From Symbiodinium natans (Eukaryota > Sar > Dinophyceae > Suessiales > Symbiodiniaceae): a stretch of DNA of 64,000 nt. The translations under genes were made by a program, and so were the position numbers. The DNA lies in assembly GCA_905221605.1 (NCBI GenBank), contig CAJNDS010000302.1:584450-648449 (forward strand), written 5' to 3'. The notes under the pieces are model-generated. The model saw only the letters and a program-made list of their open reading frames with translations. It was not told the origin of the DNA and searched no databases. Position 1 is the first letter of the stretch. Every line of letters begins with the position of its first letter. Below are positions 24,788 through 37,043 of this stretch, one piece after another.

Positions 24788-24907
24788 TTACGCAGTCCAA
24801 CCCCACCTCGCGTTGCCTGTTAAAACTACTCCCAGCCCCCAAAAATCCGGGGTGAAGGGCCTACCACTACTTGTGAGGAACATGATGCTCGGGATCAGGT
24901 GTTGGAA
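24788..24907 (-). CDS. Possible coding exon, unidentified
   Basis: On the minus strand, after GAAGACAAG, 39 codons read FQHLIPSIMFLTSSGRPFTP and DFWGLGVVLTGNARWGWTA before TAA (24788-24790). It lies between the two copies of the direct duplication. The composition looks protein-like, but there is no second exon with matching phase, so it may be chance or a relic. Confidence 0.25.
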   Translation of the reverse strand, partial: FQHLIPSIMFLTSSGRPFTPDFWGLGVVLTGNARWGWTA

Positions 24908-25289
24908 CTTGTCTTCTGTGTCCCAGACCGGCAGAAGAGAGACGATGCGTGTGCATGTTCAAGATGTCTCGTAGACCACACCCTACGAAGCTGCAGCGGC
25001 TGCAAGACCATATCGGCTGGAAATGCTGACGTGCTCTGCTGGTTTGAAGTTTCTTGCGCGCCTTGGCCCCAGCAATGCAGCCTGCCATGAGGAAAAAGGG
25101 TAAATAAGGCTAAGGAGCTCTGTCATTCCCTAAAGAAGGAGAGCGGGGATACCTTGGAGGAGCCCTTTCAGAAGAGACTCATCCCCCTCAAAGAGACAGA
25201 GGAGCTTTCAGATGACCCATTTAAAGATAGAACAGACTCTCTCACATAAACGATAGAAACTGATGAGTTGTGTAATGTCCCCACTTAAG

Positions 25290-25660
25290 GAGTAAAGAAA
25301 GGCCTTCACATGTTTAGTTGTTTTATTTAGGGTAAAGGAGAGATCTCTCGAAAAAAATTCGAAGGGCTCTGTCATTTCTTATGAAGAGATAAAGGGCTTC
25401 TCTTATGACCTCTTCATTGACAGAGAAGCTATTTCTGAAAAAATTGACATAGTAGAGAGCTCTCTTTCTTTTCCTGCGCAAAGCTAGCGGAGGCCTCTCA
25501 TGACCTATTGCGAGACTGAGATAGAAGATAGGAGATCGTAGAGATGTGAGCTCCCCTACCCAGTGTCGGGAGATTAAGACGCTCTTATTCGTTTGCGAAA
25601 GAGTTACTCTATCTCTGAGTAGGAGATGAAATAGCTCCTCCATCTTCTCATAGGAAATGA
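25290..25660. repeat. Direct duplication, copy 2
   Basis: Second copy of the segment at 23936-24310, same orientation, with small insertions. The DNA between the copies shares the same vocabulary of GAGAGATCTCTC and ATGAGAGACC phrases, which suggests older, more degraded copies. Confidence 0.85.
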
Positions 25661-25679
25661 AAGAACACCTGTGTTTTTT

Positions 25680-26280
25680 GTATTTGTTATATGGTTACAC
25701 CAGATTGACCAGCAGCCTCGCCCACCTTGTGCCAGTGTGCCTGTGAGAGTCGAAACTTCATTTCCGTATGTCATATGACAACGACTACTACGTGTTGAAT
25801 ACATCTTGTACAACAAGTGCTCTGAGCGAAAATGTCTTGAAGATTTCAACAACCATACGTCATATATATATATATATACACTCATATATAAATCTATGTC
25901 ACATATTCTGTGTTTTGTAAGGGCAGGTTTCTCGTGCCCACCTTTTATTTCAGATTCTTGTTTATGAGTGTCTACACAGGCAAGATTCAATGTTTGATTC
26001 GTAGCACTTGTGTTTCCTTTGGTTTGGACTTTGGATTGAAGTGTTTGTAAAGGCAGAGTTAAACTTGTATTCTTGGTTGAAAATGTCTGTCTAAAGGTTT
26101 TGTCCGCGTTGCAGAAGTTAATGTTTGCATTTGGTTTGGTGTTGTGTTCAAGGGAATTTGCGAGGAGGAACTTGCAATTTACGGTTGGTTTGATTTTCGG
26201 TTTAGTGCTTTAACTACTTGCACAGACAAGTTTTAAGCTTGAAAAAAAGCGGTTCCCACATTATACGTAAAGGTCCATGG
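25680..26280. other. No gene seen
   Basis: AT-richer DNA with a short (TA)n run at 25862-25878 and repeated TTGTTTGGTTT-like phrases from 26010 to 26215. No exon, RNA gene or element ends were recognised. Confidence 0.5.
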
Positions 26281-26290
26281 CACATAGGCC

Positions 26291-27056
26291 CTAGGCCCTG
26301 CTCCCCCGGCATGGCCCGCGCTCCTCCAGCGGAAGCTCCTGCGCGGCAAGGGCCCGCGCCGCGCTTCCCTGCTGGAAGTCCACCTTTTCAGGTTTAGGGT
26401 TTAGGGTTTAGGGTTTAGGGTTTAGGGTTTAGGGTTTAGGGTTTAGGGTTTAGGGTTTAGGGTTTCGGCTCTCACACTCGCACAAGGCAGGCAAGGATTC
26501 GGTCGGAAGGTTCTTTCTATGACAAGCCGCAAGATTCCCACTCAAGTGCAACTCCGACCAAAGGTAATCAGGAAGTGTAGGTCCCCAAATCGTGTTGGGG
26601 GGATCTCGTGCTACGAGGACAGTTCATTGACCATTCTCATCCTGTCTGACACTACAAGGGTTTAGGGGCGTGTGAACCATAAACCTTCAATTCTGGAAGC
26701 CCTTGCATGCTGAAGGTGCTGCCTAATTTTTGCACAGCACTCCGACTCTGCACACGAATTACCAAACTGGCAAGGCAACCACGATTTGGAACAACAACAG
26801 TTCAAAAAAAAACCTCGCCTGAACAAGGCCGAGCTCCTTGAGGAGGACCATGACCCCGCACCTGCGTGGGCGCATGTGGGTGAGACGAAGGGCTCAGGGC
26901 TATGGGGCACTGGAATTTGTGAACCATGCTTTGTGCTGAAATGTTGTGCCCTTGCTGGGCGGAGACAGGTTCAGCTTCGTGGTGTCTGCAGAAAGTGCGC
27001 AGGCATGTTTCTGGAGGTTCAGCAGGTTGCGCGCGGTCTTCTTGGCCTTGCCGGGT
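26291..27056 (-). CDS. Probable exons of an unidentified minus-strand gene
   Basis: Three pieces look coding. Exon 27012-27056 (after AAAG) encodes PGKAKKTARNLLNL and ends CTC CA at a GA donor. Exon 26814-26861 (after CACGCAG) encodes CGVMVLLKELGLVQA and ends at GCGAG/GT. Two bases plus one base join as CAG, giving NLLNLQCGVMVLLKELGL in one frame. A third piece, about 26291-26388 after CTGAAAAG, reads KVDFQQGSAARALAAQELPL then EERGPCRGSRA and a TAG at 26291-26293, probably the C-terminus. A telomere-type tract (26391-26465) abuts this last exon on its upstream side. The family is unknown. The first join is well supported by phase; inclusion of the last exon is by position only. Confidence 0.5.
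26391..26465 (+). repeat. Telomere-type tract (TTTAGGG)n
   Basis: About ten units directly upstream (in gene direction) of the acceptor CTGAAAAG of the probable terminal exon at 26.3 kb. On its other side it is followed by CGGCTCTCACACTCGCACAAG, one copy of a junction motif seen elsewhere in the window. Confidence 0.95.
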
Positions 27057-27099
27057 CTTTGAGAGGTATGATTCTACGGCTTCTGCATCAGGTCCTCCT

Positions 27100-29230
27100 T
27101 TCTCCGATCGCGTGTTCGTGCGAGCGTGTGTGCATGTGTGTGTGTGTGTGCCGATCTGTAGATCAAGTGGGGATCTAGCGCCTGGCTTATTAAGCGCGGC
27201 ACATGGGCAGCTACAATGGGCTGTGTACGAAAATGTTGACGTTCGCAGGATGATAGTAGATAAGACAGGCACCTCGTGGGAACCTGCCGTGTCTTGAGCA
27301 TGCAATTTCAAGGCAGAGCGCACAACATACATTCAAGCCTACCTCTCTTTCGCCAGTTGGGCGTTGCCCCACTGCAAACTTCAAGACGCTGAGTCAGAAA
27401 TGAACAAATCTTGAGGCACCATGTGGTGAACTTTATAGTCACAAAACAGGAGTTTTGCCTAGCCATAAATGCCTACATACCGCTCTCGAAACCTTGAACA
27501 CATGACATATAAACAAACGCAAACACATGGAAAATTCATGTCAACAAGTGAATGGAACGATGCATACAACAGGATTATAACATACGCATATGAACTGCAT
27601 GGTCGTTGATCTTGTTTTGTTATACTAGTCTGCCCATTCTTTAGCTACATTCATTCTGGTAATGTCTTACTAAGCTGTAGCAATGATGTATCTCAAAAAG
27701 GCAAAACCATGTGATTTTTGTTCTACATGTTATTCACTGTTCTCAAATCATTTTTCTAAAGGTGTAGTGCCTGTTTTTCTAGAGAACAGGGTGCCGCCTC
27801 TTGTTGGGAGAAGCCTCGTATGTTTGGGGTAATGCAGGGAACACCCGGGATGCTCGCCAACGAACTCTTCAGGCTCCTACAGTGTTTGGGTTCTCAAGAT
27901 CGCGAGGAGCATGCCGGAGTAGCAGACCCTGAAGCCTAAACTCTAAGATAGGGCTAATTAAACGCTAAAACCCCAGGTTTAGTGCGTAAGAAAAAAAGGT
28001 TCAAGCCCAGCCCAGTGGAAGACGTGGTTCAATAGCTACTGCTGCTGCGGCAGCGGCACATGAACCACGTGAGCTGGCAGACGCGCGTCATCCGGCACAG
28101 GATCTGCCAAGGCAGCCTTTCTGGCACGAAGTCCTGGCTTAGGGATTAGGGTTTGGGGTCTGGGGTTTAGGGTTTAGGGTTTCTTATAGCCTTTCTGGCA
28201 CGAAATTCTGGCGATCAAGATCTGGTGAGTGAACCCTTGGTACGGCCCAGAAAGGGCTGTGTTGTCACCGCATGGCTAGGTTAATGCAAATATCTTGCCG
28301 TTGCAATAGCTAGCCTTGGTGAAGGGTCAGACTTCCAAGTCAAAGTGCACAAGATGGCTTAGGGTTTAGGGTTTAGGGTTTAGGGTTTAGGGTTTAGGGT
28401 TTAGGGTTTAGGGTTTAGGGTCTGGCGCGTCCGGTCCCGGGCGTGCTTCCCGGCCATCGCACGCAGCGTACGGTCCTCTCATGGGAAAAGTAGACAAGAA
28501 CCACCCACAGGTTCAGGGTTTAGGGTTTTTTTTCGCTCCCGCATAGCTGGCGGAACCGCAGGCAGGGTTGAATGTTTGCTGCGACTACGTAGCAGAAAGG
28601 TGGTGTAGGGTTTAAGGGTTCAGGGTTAAGGGTTAAGGGTTAAGGGTTTAGGGTTTAGGGTTTAGGGGTCTACTACGCGAGCACCCCTACATCCCACATC
28701 ATGCCCAGCATGCAACTGCAAGGTCAACAATTCTGCATGCCTGCCATGACAGATTCTAAGGTCGGAACAATGGGCCCTTAGTATGGTGCCTTACCCTTGC
28801 TTAAAGCAAAGTATGTGCCCTTCATATAAAAAAGTGGATATAAGGGTCATATAATCGGGTCCCCCAAATTAAGGGCCCAGACTTCGGACCCTAGACAGAT
28901 GGTGTTCGGCCGGGAGGGGCTTAGGATGAGACAGGGTGACGAGGGCTCAAGGATGAAAAGGCATCTGCTGGACAACCGACTATCTTACGCCCCAGAACCG
29001 AAACCCCAAGCCCCAAACCCCAAGCCCTAAACCCCAAGCTCCCCAAAACCCTGAAAATCTCCCTCTACGCCCCTATTCCTCAACCCTAGGGACTCTTAAA
29101 GCCCTAGGATCCCAAAACCCTATAAACCCCAAACCCTAAACCCCAAACCTTAAACCCCAAACCCTGAAAAGCCCCCCCCCTCCCCCCAAAAAAGACCCTA
29201 AACCCTAAACCCTAAACCCTACACCCAAAA
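27100..29230. other. Unassigned DNA with telomere-type tracts
   Basis: From 27330 to 27780 nothing was recognised. Tracts lie at 28357-28421 and as degenerate blocks at 28600-28665 and 28995-29225 (CCCCAAACCCTAAA variants). A (GT)n run sits at 27131-27150. A tract at 28140-28173 is flanked by an imperfect direct repeat (see findings). Confidence 0.5.
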
Positions 29231-29231
29231 A

Positions 29232-31466
29232 ATAAAATGTGGTCCCCGCTTTCCACCACGAAGGTGCTCTGCGGGGGCGTCTCGCTGTTTCCATCGTGGC
29301 TGCCTCGTGCTCTTCGCGCCGACTCAGGTGTTTAGGGGTAGTAGAGTTTAGGGTTTAGGGTTTAGGGCTTAGGGTTTAGGGGTCATAGGGCTGTTAGAGT
29401 CCCAGGGTCTAAGTGCCAGGCCAAGAGAGCTTCATGCGGCTTGGGGCACAGAGTGTGGTTTGGAATAACAATATCAATAACAACCAGAAGAAGAATAATC
29501 ATACAAATATAGTAATAAGAAGAATACTAATAATCAGTATAATCATAATAATCATAGCAATAATAGTAGTAGTAAGAAGAAGAATAATGAGCTCCAGAGA
29601 ACTCTTGGGTCTTCTGATGACAACAGTCGACTCACAGAAAGCGGTATCTCCGCCAAGCCTCAACCCTAAACCCGAAACAAGTTCTGATACCCCAGTGGCC
29701 AACAACCCCCCCCCCCCCCGCCCACCCCTAAGTCCATCCGCACAACTTTCCCAAGAGAAAGGCTTAACGGTAGCGTCTTCAAAGCTGTGAATAGAGTTCG
29801 AGTCCACAGATCCCTTAAATCCCCAGCATCCTCAACTTACTCCCCGGCTCTCTCTGAATCCTAAACCCCGCCCCTGATGGCCCTAAACACTAAACCATTT
29901 TTGGGGGGGTTTGGGGCTTCTTGTCTTGTGGGACCTGACATCCCTCAGCCATATCCCGAAACACCAAGACCCAGAAGGCTCCCTATTCCTTCTCAGGATC
30001 TCTGCGTTTTGAGGCACATTCCCTGACTAGCCCTCCAACCCCCAAACCCCCAAAACCCTTGCTGACTCCAAGCTCAAGCCCTAAACCCGAAACCCTTTTT
30101 GCAGCCGGACTGAGCGCGTTGCCGGAATACTGCTTATCCCACTTCGCTCCATCTCATGATATTCACAAGACCCCGCAACCCGAAACCCTAAACCCTAAAC
30201 CCTAAACCCTAAACCCTATTCCCAACTGGCTCTGGAGGCACCTCCTCCGGGGCTCAGGGCCTCCTCTCCTGCTGCGGATGGCACTGGAGACCAGCTTTCC
30301 CCATGCTTCGCAGGGCGCTTCCTTGGCAAGGATTAAGGATTGAGGCCGGTGTAGGGGTTTAGGGTTTAGGGTTTAGGGTTTAGGGTTTAGGGTTTAGGGT
30401 TTAGGGTTTAGGGTTTAGGGTTTAGGGTTTAGGGTTTAGGGTTTAGGCTTTAGGGTTTAGGGTTTAGGGTTTAGGGTTTAGGGTTTACGCGTACCATGAA
30501 CCTCCCAGTAAGGATTGACGCCCAACTAACCTAGGGGTTGTTCGGCCCCTAAACAGGTAGTTACGGAATAGAGGCCGGTTTGGGGGTGTCTGGTAGGGTT
30601 CGAGGACTAGGGTTCAGGGTTAGCTCATGTAGGTTTCGGGCGTAGGATCAAGCACACTCACGCCTGGCTTACCGAAGCACTCCTCCCTCATCCCAACAGA
30701 ACCGTTTCAAAAGGGAGATTCGGGCAGGCACCATCTCCAACTCCTCTGGATCACCCCAAAACAGCACTGTCAGCCCCCAGCCCCCAACTCCTACTGAACC
30801 TTCAAAAACATCAAACTAGCCTCTGCCCCCCCTCCCAGCGCATGAGCAATGCATCTCGGGTAAGTGGGATAGACCCTGTTTCAACAGGCATGGCCTTCCC
30901 AAAAACCCGGAGCTTCTGTACGTGAACTCTAAAGGCCCAAGCTGAATTATCTTGGAGCTGCAAATCTGAGTCTCTGGGCTTTCAGATGTCAGGGCCGCAC
31001 ACTCCAGAACGGGCCTACTAGAACTCTGTGGCCTGGAATGGTGGTTTTGAGTGTACCTTGAGTATTTCACAGAGTCAGAGCCTCGGCCCTCGACTCGACC
31101 TTCGAGACTTTGCAGGGACACCTTGCTGTTTAGGGTTTAGGGTTTAGGGTTTAGGGTTTAGGGATATAAGGATGTTTGCGCCTGCCTTGCTACCCAGGCG
31201 CTGGTTGAAAAGCCCCACGAGATTCTTCCCGAAACGCGCCGAGCGTTCCTCGCGCGCGTCTCCATGTTGGCACCCCTGCTTGACTCCGGGCCCTGACCCC
31301 ATTCACTCTTGGTTGGCTGCAGGGTACAAGAGGGGTTTGCTCAGCGACAGCCAGGAGATCAGAGGAAGGGTTTCAGTGTCAATTGCAGTCGCGCCTCCGG
31401 CCGGAGCCGGAAGAAGTCGGGGATTAAAAAGAAAGGGTCCGCAAAGAAGTGTTCATGGTTAAACAA
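29232..31466 (-). CDS. Probable exons of one or more unidentified minus-strand genes
   Basis: Exon 31186-31275 (after AAGCAG, GC donor) is exactly 30 codons in phase 0 and encodes GCQHGDAREERSARFGKNLV and GLFNQRLGSK. Directly upstream, 31395 to about 31466 reads LFNHEHFFADPFFLIPDFFR then LRPE and can end in phase 0 at a GC donor, so the two join in frame. Further downstream, about 30225-30340 reads APCEAWGKLVSSAIRSRRGG and 29232-29323 reads ARRARGSHDGNSETPPQSTF then VVESGDHI. Both are bordered by telomere-type tracts. No family was recognised. The 31 kb pair is the most convincing; grouping with the other two is only by strand and proximity. Confidence 0.4.
29465..29590. repeat. AAT/GAA-type trinucleotide-rich stretch
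   Basis: Irregular repeats of AATA, AGAAGA and ATAATCAT. Frames across it give low-complexity N- or I-rich peptide and are not credible genes. Confidence 0.8.
30353..30488 (+). repeat. Telomere-type tract (TTTAGGG)n
   Basis: About nineteen units with a single variant GGCTTTAGGG. It lies between two probable minus-strand exons. Confidence 0.95.
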
Positions 31467-33407
31467 GAGGGTGCATTCAAATTTGAGCAATGGAAGGGCG
31501 TATGGTTGAGTTGAAGACGTGTGGATTGTTTTGAATACAGAGTAAATAGCTGCCGCTTTGGGTTGCGCGTTGAAGACTGACAGTCCACAGCCCTAAGCCA
31601 AAGCCCGCAAACTCTGAGCCCCTAAACCCTTTTTTTGAATTGGGCCTTCTGCGACTTCACCCGGTTAGTAAGTTCAGGAACGCAAGCACCCGATAAACCC
31701 TAAACTCTAAACCATAAACACTTAACACCTTAATTGAGCCCCTTTTCGCAAGCAGGACTATCTGAGCCCCTGTTCGCATCCAGGTCTCTTGCGGCCAGCC
31801 GGGTTAGAGTTAAGTCTAACAGGGCCCCTCAACCCCTGAACCCTTTTGCCCCTAACCCTAAACCCTAAACCCTAAACCCCAAACCCTAAACCCTAAACCC
31901 CAACACCCCCATGTCCGGCTCCTTTAAGCGGCGGCCGCGCGGCCGCGGGCCTTGAGTCCGTAGTCGGGCCCGGACCTGAGGCCACATCTCCTTCTGCAGT
32001 TTGGGGTTCGGGTTTAGGGTTTAGGGTTTAGGGTTTAGGGTTTAGGATTTAGACAAGGGTTTAGGATTTAGGGTTTAGGATTTAGGGTTTAGGATTTAGG
32101 GTGTAGGGCTTGTTGGCCACCTGCCTGGCCAAACGAAAGTCCACACTGCAGTGCATCTGCCATATTGGCATATTGTGTGCGTGACAACTCAAGGATTCCA
32201 GAGATCTGCCTGTCGCTTTCCTGTCACCCACCAACCGACCACCACGCCCATAGCAGCAGTAGGTTTTAAACCTTAGCGTTGAGGGTTCACGGTTTGTGTT
32301 TTTTGCCACCTGCCTACCTGACTCCCTCGACGCACTGTAGGGCACATACGGCAATGAACCCTGCACACGAGAAACCTTCCACAATGCAAACTTTAACCAA
32401 ACAAGGGATGTCGTAAGAGTTCGGAAGAGGCCAATCCAGTATTCTGAACCATAATCGCGCCAACTACATGCAAACAAATGACATCGACTCTCTGGCAGTC
32501 TGATCAAGTGTTAAGTCAATCAAAGCAAGAAAACATTCCGACAATGCTGCTGCTTCCATCAAGCCTACAGACTTGAACCAAAGAAGAAACAAGCTCAGGC
32601 TATGCAGCGATCGCCTGACTGCGCACCGAAAGTTCGAGAACATGGCCCATGAAGCCCGATATGGAGCGTCACGAGGCCCGGTACACTAAGATCAATTAGC
32701 TAACCCTAAACCCTTAACCCTAGACCCTAAACCCTCTTCACTGTTTTGTCAGGCGACATATCGGTACATGGAGGAGAGCACAGTCGACAACAAGGGGGTT
32801 TAGGGTTTAGGGCTCCCTCCCTATGCGAGGGCTGATGTAGGAAGGTTGAAATTACAAACAGGGGAATTTCCCAGAAACTCTTCTATTCTATACCCGCACC
32901 TGTGGCAAAGGTATGTTGATTTACTGCAAAGCTCAGAGACTCTAAGCCTTGAGAGCTTGTGCCTCACGGGCAAGGGGGTTGTCACCCTTTTTGCACAGGC
33001 TTGTCCCAGCGCGCCTGGTCGTTGTCACCCTCAACCCCAAACCCTAAACTGGCGAGTCCATGAAACCTTGATCACCGAATCTTGGGGGAAGCAAAAATTG
33101 CACACTTCCCCCAAATTCAGGCGAGGAATTCTTTGCTCAGAATTAAGTACCTTCCCTTGTTCACCCAAATTCTGAACTCAGAACCCGTTCGTTCTGTCGA
33201 CGTTTCAACGGCCTGGTGCCCAAATCACTGTCGCAATCGGTTCAGCAGGGACGCTATGGGCATTTCGCGTTGCAACTGCTTGCCTGAACGCCACCCTATA
33301 CCCGACACCCTTTTTGAAACTGTACCCCCTAAACCCTAAACCCTAAACCCTAAACCCAAAAACCGCCCTGAGCCTGAGCCCCTGGCGTGCTGGTTGGTCC
33401 TGGCCAC

Positions 33408-34650
33408 CGATAAGTCCCGGAGGATGCGCAGCTCGATCAGCGCCTCCCCCTGGTCAGAGAGACCGCGGGACCCGTGAGCCTCAAGTCTATCCATCCTGTC
33501 CTACTTGACCTCTCTTGCTTGAGAACCCTAAACCCTAAACCCTAAACCCTAAACCGCTCAAGAACTCATGAAACTTTTCTTTGCCGCGCTTGGACGCCTC
33601 CCAGCCCTCAATCTGAAACCAATTCGGGTGAGCTGTGAGTTGCTCGCGAAGTGCTGAGCCCAGAACTCTACTGAGAGCCAACAAGAAAAATTTGCCTGCG
33701 TCTCCACATCCTTCAAAATCTGGGCCACGGCTGGTAGGGAGAGAACCTGGGCTTCAGGGCATTTTGCTGCTTGCTACTTGTAGGAGGGTGTGGGGTTCAG
33801 GGTTCGGCTTTCAATGTAGGGTTTAGGGACTTGTTTTTGCCCACCCGCCTAGCTGACCACCTCGGAAGCACAGCAGGAAACTTACTGGCTTTCATGCGGA
33901 AGGGTTTGTGGCTTCGGGGTTAAGGGTGAGCATGGGCACATTTACCGCCGAGCTGGTTTCGGAAAGGCGTCAACCCTCGATTTCCCATCCTTGCTAGGGG
34001 CCACCGGCTTCGGGTTTCTGCCTTGGGGTTTAGGGAACGTATGAGAGCCTGGCAGCAGCATCACGGCCTGAGAAGAAGCCTGCTACCTGTTACAAGGGCA
34101 ACCTCCTGCGGCCACAGGGTTTAGGGTTTAGGGTTCAGGGTTCAGGGTTTAGGGTACTTTAGAAAAGTGCACTGAAGGCGTGAGCCTTGGATTTTCAGAA
34201 GAGCTGCGATGAGACCGAGGGCGTTCTCGCTGAACTGGGTCTTCTCGTTCCTGGGTCATGGTAGTACAGGACACCCGCACAAAGGCTTAGGGCTTCAGTG
34301 CTTAGCCGAATCTTTTGACCTTGCAGTAGCTTCTTCTCGGATGCTCTCTGATGCGGGACACAAATGCCAACGTGGGCAGAAAGACTGGCAGAAAAGGCCG
34401 CATCTCTGGAACCGACTCCGATTGTCTGAGGGTTGTATAGTTAAGCTCACTCACAGTGCCTCTTTGCCGCAGGTCTCCTCCTGCCTAACACCCAAACCCT
34501 AGCAAGCCCCACGCGTCTCGACTCGCGATCTGACTCTACGAGAAGCACACTTCCTGACTTTCCGAGCACGTGGGCTAGGAAATCTCGAGGTTTGCATGCC
34601 GAATGACTCGAGGTCGTAGTAGAAGCACGCCGTCTGACCTTCGTCAGGCA
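33408..34650 (-). CDS. Probable exons of an unidentified minus-strand gene
   Basis: Exon 33408-33479 (after GACTTGAG, donor TCG/GT) is 24 codons, AHGSRGLSDQGEALIELRIL then RDLS. Upstream of a telomere-type tract (33528-33553), 33555 to about 33650 reads REQLTAHPNWFQIEGWEASK then RGKEKFHEFLS. About 33700-33735 reads VAQILKDVETQ and ends at CAG/GC. About 34583-34645 reads QTACFYYDLESFGM. The strings have protein-like composition and plausible splice sites, but only some junctions could be made to agree in phase, and the protein is not recognised. The segments could belong to more than one gene. Confidence 0.4.
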
Positions 34651-34805
34651 TCCCGTATCAAAGCTGTCCCCTGCTTGGCCTCGAGGGGCCCTGCTTTTCA
34701 GGAAAATTTGCAAAATGAGCATTTCTGATATTGGGACCCTTGTCGTAATCTGGGCATGGACTTCTGGGAATCTGCGCCTCACCTGCTCTTGCTAGAGAGT
34801 TCACA

Positions 34806-34907
34806 GGGTGGTTGTCCAAATGATGGTCCCTTTTTGGATCCCGATTAGAATACGGCACCTAATATTTAGGGTACCCCAAAAAAGATCACAATTTTTGACA
34901 ACCACCC
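34806..34907. mobile_element. MITE family 2, copy 1
   Basis: Ends GGGTGGTTGTC and GACAACCACCC are inverted repeats. The interior shares GATGGTCCCTTTTTGGATCC and GGCACCTAATATTTAGGGTA with the copy at 61435-61535. The element is about 100 bp. The flanks do not show an obvious target duplication. Confidence 0.85.
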
Positions 34908-36300
34908 ACATGTTGTCGAGGTGCCGCTGCCGGCATCGTGCTCGAAGGGTCCCAGCAGGCCTTGCCGTGCGAAGGTGTGAGCTGGCTTGTCGGGCACACA
35001 GGGTTGAGGGAAAGTTTTGGGTTCAGGGTTTAGGGAGTTTAGGGAGTTTTTTGCCACCCGTCTAGCAATGCTCCACGGGGCAACTGAAGAGGGATTGCTG
35101 TGTAAAAAACTTCAGAGCCCAAATCTACGAAATGCCAAGATCCCACGCCAACCCATGCCTTCCCGCCTTAGAAAACAAAGATGACAAACCCCAAATTCGC
35201 AACAGATCCAAGACCCACATGTTTAGGGAGTTTAGGGTTTAGGGTTAGGGTTTAGGGTTCAGGGTTTACAAAAGAAAAAGCACCTTCGAAAAAAGTCTCA
35301 GACAGCTTCGCCATATCGAGAGCCGACAGCCCTCAACTTGTTTAAGGGCAGGCTTATGGGTGGCTGTCAACAATTATGATCTTTCTTGGGGCACCCTAAC
35401 TATTAGGTGCCATGATATAATAGGGACCAGAAAGGGATCGCTTCGCAGTTGTCCAAACTGTGTACTTCCAACGCAAGAACCCATAGTGCCAAACCCTGTT
35501 AACCTGAAAGCCTAAGTCCGTCATTCTCACATTCTGGGTGTTACCCGCACACACTAGCGTGTGAAAGACAGGAACTTCCGAGGCCCAGAGTCTTACTGCT
35601 GGAGCCGGAACCCAACATAGAAACCGAGAGAGCGAGCGCAACCTCTTTTTCAACAGTGTTCATCCTCGCCGACCTTCAAACCTCAACTTTTTTGGAAGCC
35701 CTGCACATTACCCCGAGCCAGGAGGCCCTGGTCGGGGAGAATAGTGGGGGTTTAGGGTTTTTTAGGGTTTAGGGTTTAGGGTTTAGGGTTTAGGGTTCGG
35801 AATACATTTTGCCCCAGGGTACCCTGAGCCCCAAAACCCTCAAGCCGAAACCATCAACCGTTTTAACCTTACATGGTCCGCCAAATGCCAGGGCACAGTT
35901 CGCAAAAGGATCGGAGCTCTTGTCCTGCTTGGGGTTTGCGACTGGGGGGTGAATAGTTTCCTGTGTGCGTGGTCTTGGGTTGAGGGTTTGGGGTTTCTTG
36001 CCACCTGCCTAGCTGACACTCTGCCGAAAATTGACATCCGCACAGCTCTTCCAAACGGGGGCAACCCCACCCTCTGTCAAACCCTAAAATGGCGTGACTC
36101 CACCCCTGCCTCTTCCGACAGTTGTGGCCAACGCCTGGCTTTCTGGGAGGGCGCATTCATACATTGGCGCAGCAATCCTCTGAGGATTCTGCGGTGTTGA
36201 CAGCTTACAGGGCCTACAATTAGGTGCCGGTGGTGCAACCCTCCAGCCTCTGTTTGCCCTGAAACGGCGATTTTTGAGAAAGAGGTTGGTCTCTTAAAGC
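34908..36300. other. No recognisable gene
   Basis: Holds MITE family 2 copy 3, degenerate telomere-type blocks near 35012-35036, 35221-35267 and 35748-35798, and junction-motif copies near 35046 and 35994. Open frames on the minus strand are interrupted and unrecognised. Confidence 0.4.
35358..35455. mobile_element. MITE family 2, copy 3 (inverted, diverged)
   Basis: Begins GGGTGGCTGTCAACAATTAT and continues through GGGGCACCCTAACTATTAGG, the reverse of the other two copies, then TAGGGACCAGAAAGGGATC. The distal end (GCAGTTGTCC) is degraded. It lies only 450 bp from copy 1. Confidence 0.75.
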
Positions 36301-36362
36301 CAATGGACGAAATGGACGACATGAACGACATGAACGACATGAACGACATGAACGAAACTACG
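36301..36362. repeat. 9 bp tandem repeat (ATGAACGAC)n
   Basis: About six copies of ATGAACGAC with variants; the minus strand encodes MSFMSF repeats only because the unit is nine bases. Confidence 0.9.
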
Positions 36363-36379
36363 AAATAAACGAAACATCC

Positions 36380-36735
36380 TTGCTAAGAGCTTCCTAAACC
36401 CTAAACCCTAAAAACACTTTTTGCTGCCGGGCTGTTGCAGTAAGCCTAAAAACCCTAAAAACCCTAAACCCCAAAACCCCAAAACCCTAAAAACCCATAA
36501 AACCCTAAAACCCCATAAAACCCCAAAAACCATAAAAACCCTAAAAAAACCCTAAAACCCTAAAAAACCTAAAAAACCCTTAAAACCCTAAAAACCCATA
36601 AAACCCCAAAACCCCATAAAACCCTAAAAAACCCTAAAAAAACCAAAACCCCATAATACCCCATAAAACCCTAAGAAACCCTAAGAAACCCTAAAAAACC
36701 CTAAAAAACCCTAAAAAACCCTAAAAAACCCTAAA
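36380..36735 (-). repeat. Degenerate telomere-type array with A-run variants
   Basis: Starts with two perfect CCCTAAA units, then drifts through CCCTAAAA, CCCCATAAAA, CCCTAAAAAA and AACCCTAAGAAA, ending in a regular eightfold-plus CCCTAAAAAA/CCCTAAGAAA block. The variants share extra A residues, which suggests slippage or error-prone copying of a telomeric seed. Confidence 0.85.
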
Positions 36736-37043
36736 CTCGATTCGCCGCAAAGCGCCGTCTGAGGGGCCGAAGGTGGGGCTCGAAGGACGCGAGGAGACCC
36801 TCCAGATTGGGAAGGAGGGGCCCACACCTCGGCCGTAGGCGAAAAGGGCTTAGGGTTTAGGGTTTAGGGTTTGGGGTTTGGGGTTTGGGGTTTAGGGTTT
36901 GGGGCTGTGAGTTTTAAGCCTTCAACCCCCACAACAAATGGAACCTACAGAACGGGTGCACTTCTTTTTGTTGGCCCTTTATTCTCTTTTCTTTTGGCAT
37001 GTTTTTTCTCTTTCTTTTTTGGGCGGGGGGGGGGGGGGGTTAG

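Noticed and set aside
26850-27000. Plus-strand GTGICEPC cysteine motif like the dinoflagellate CCCH-type finger
   Set aside because: The later Cys and His spacing does not fit, and minus-strand exons with matching splice phases overlap the region.
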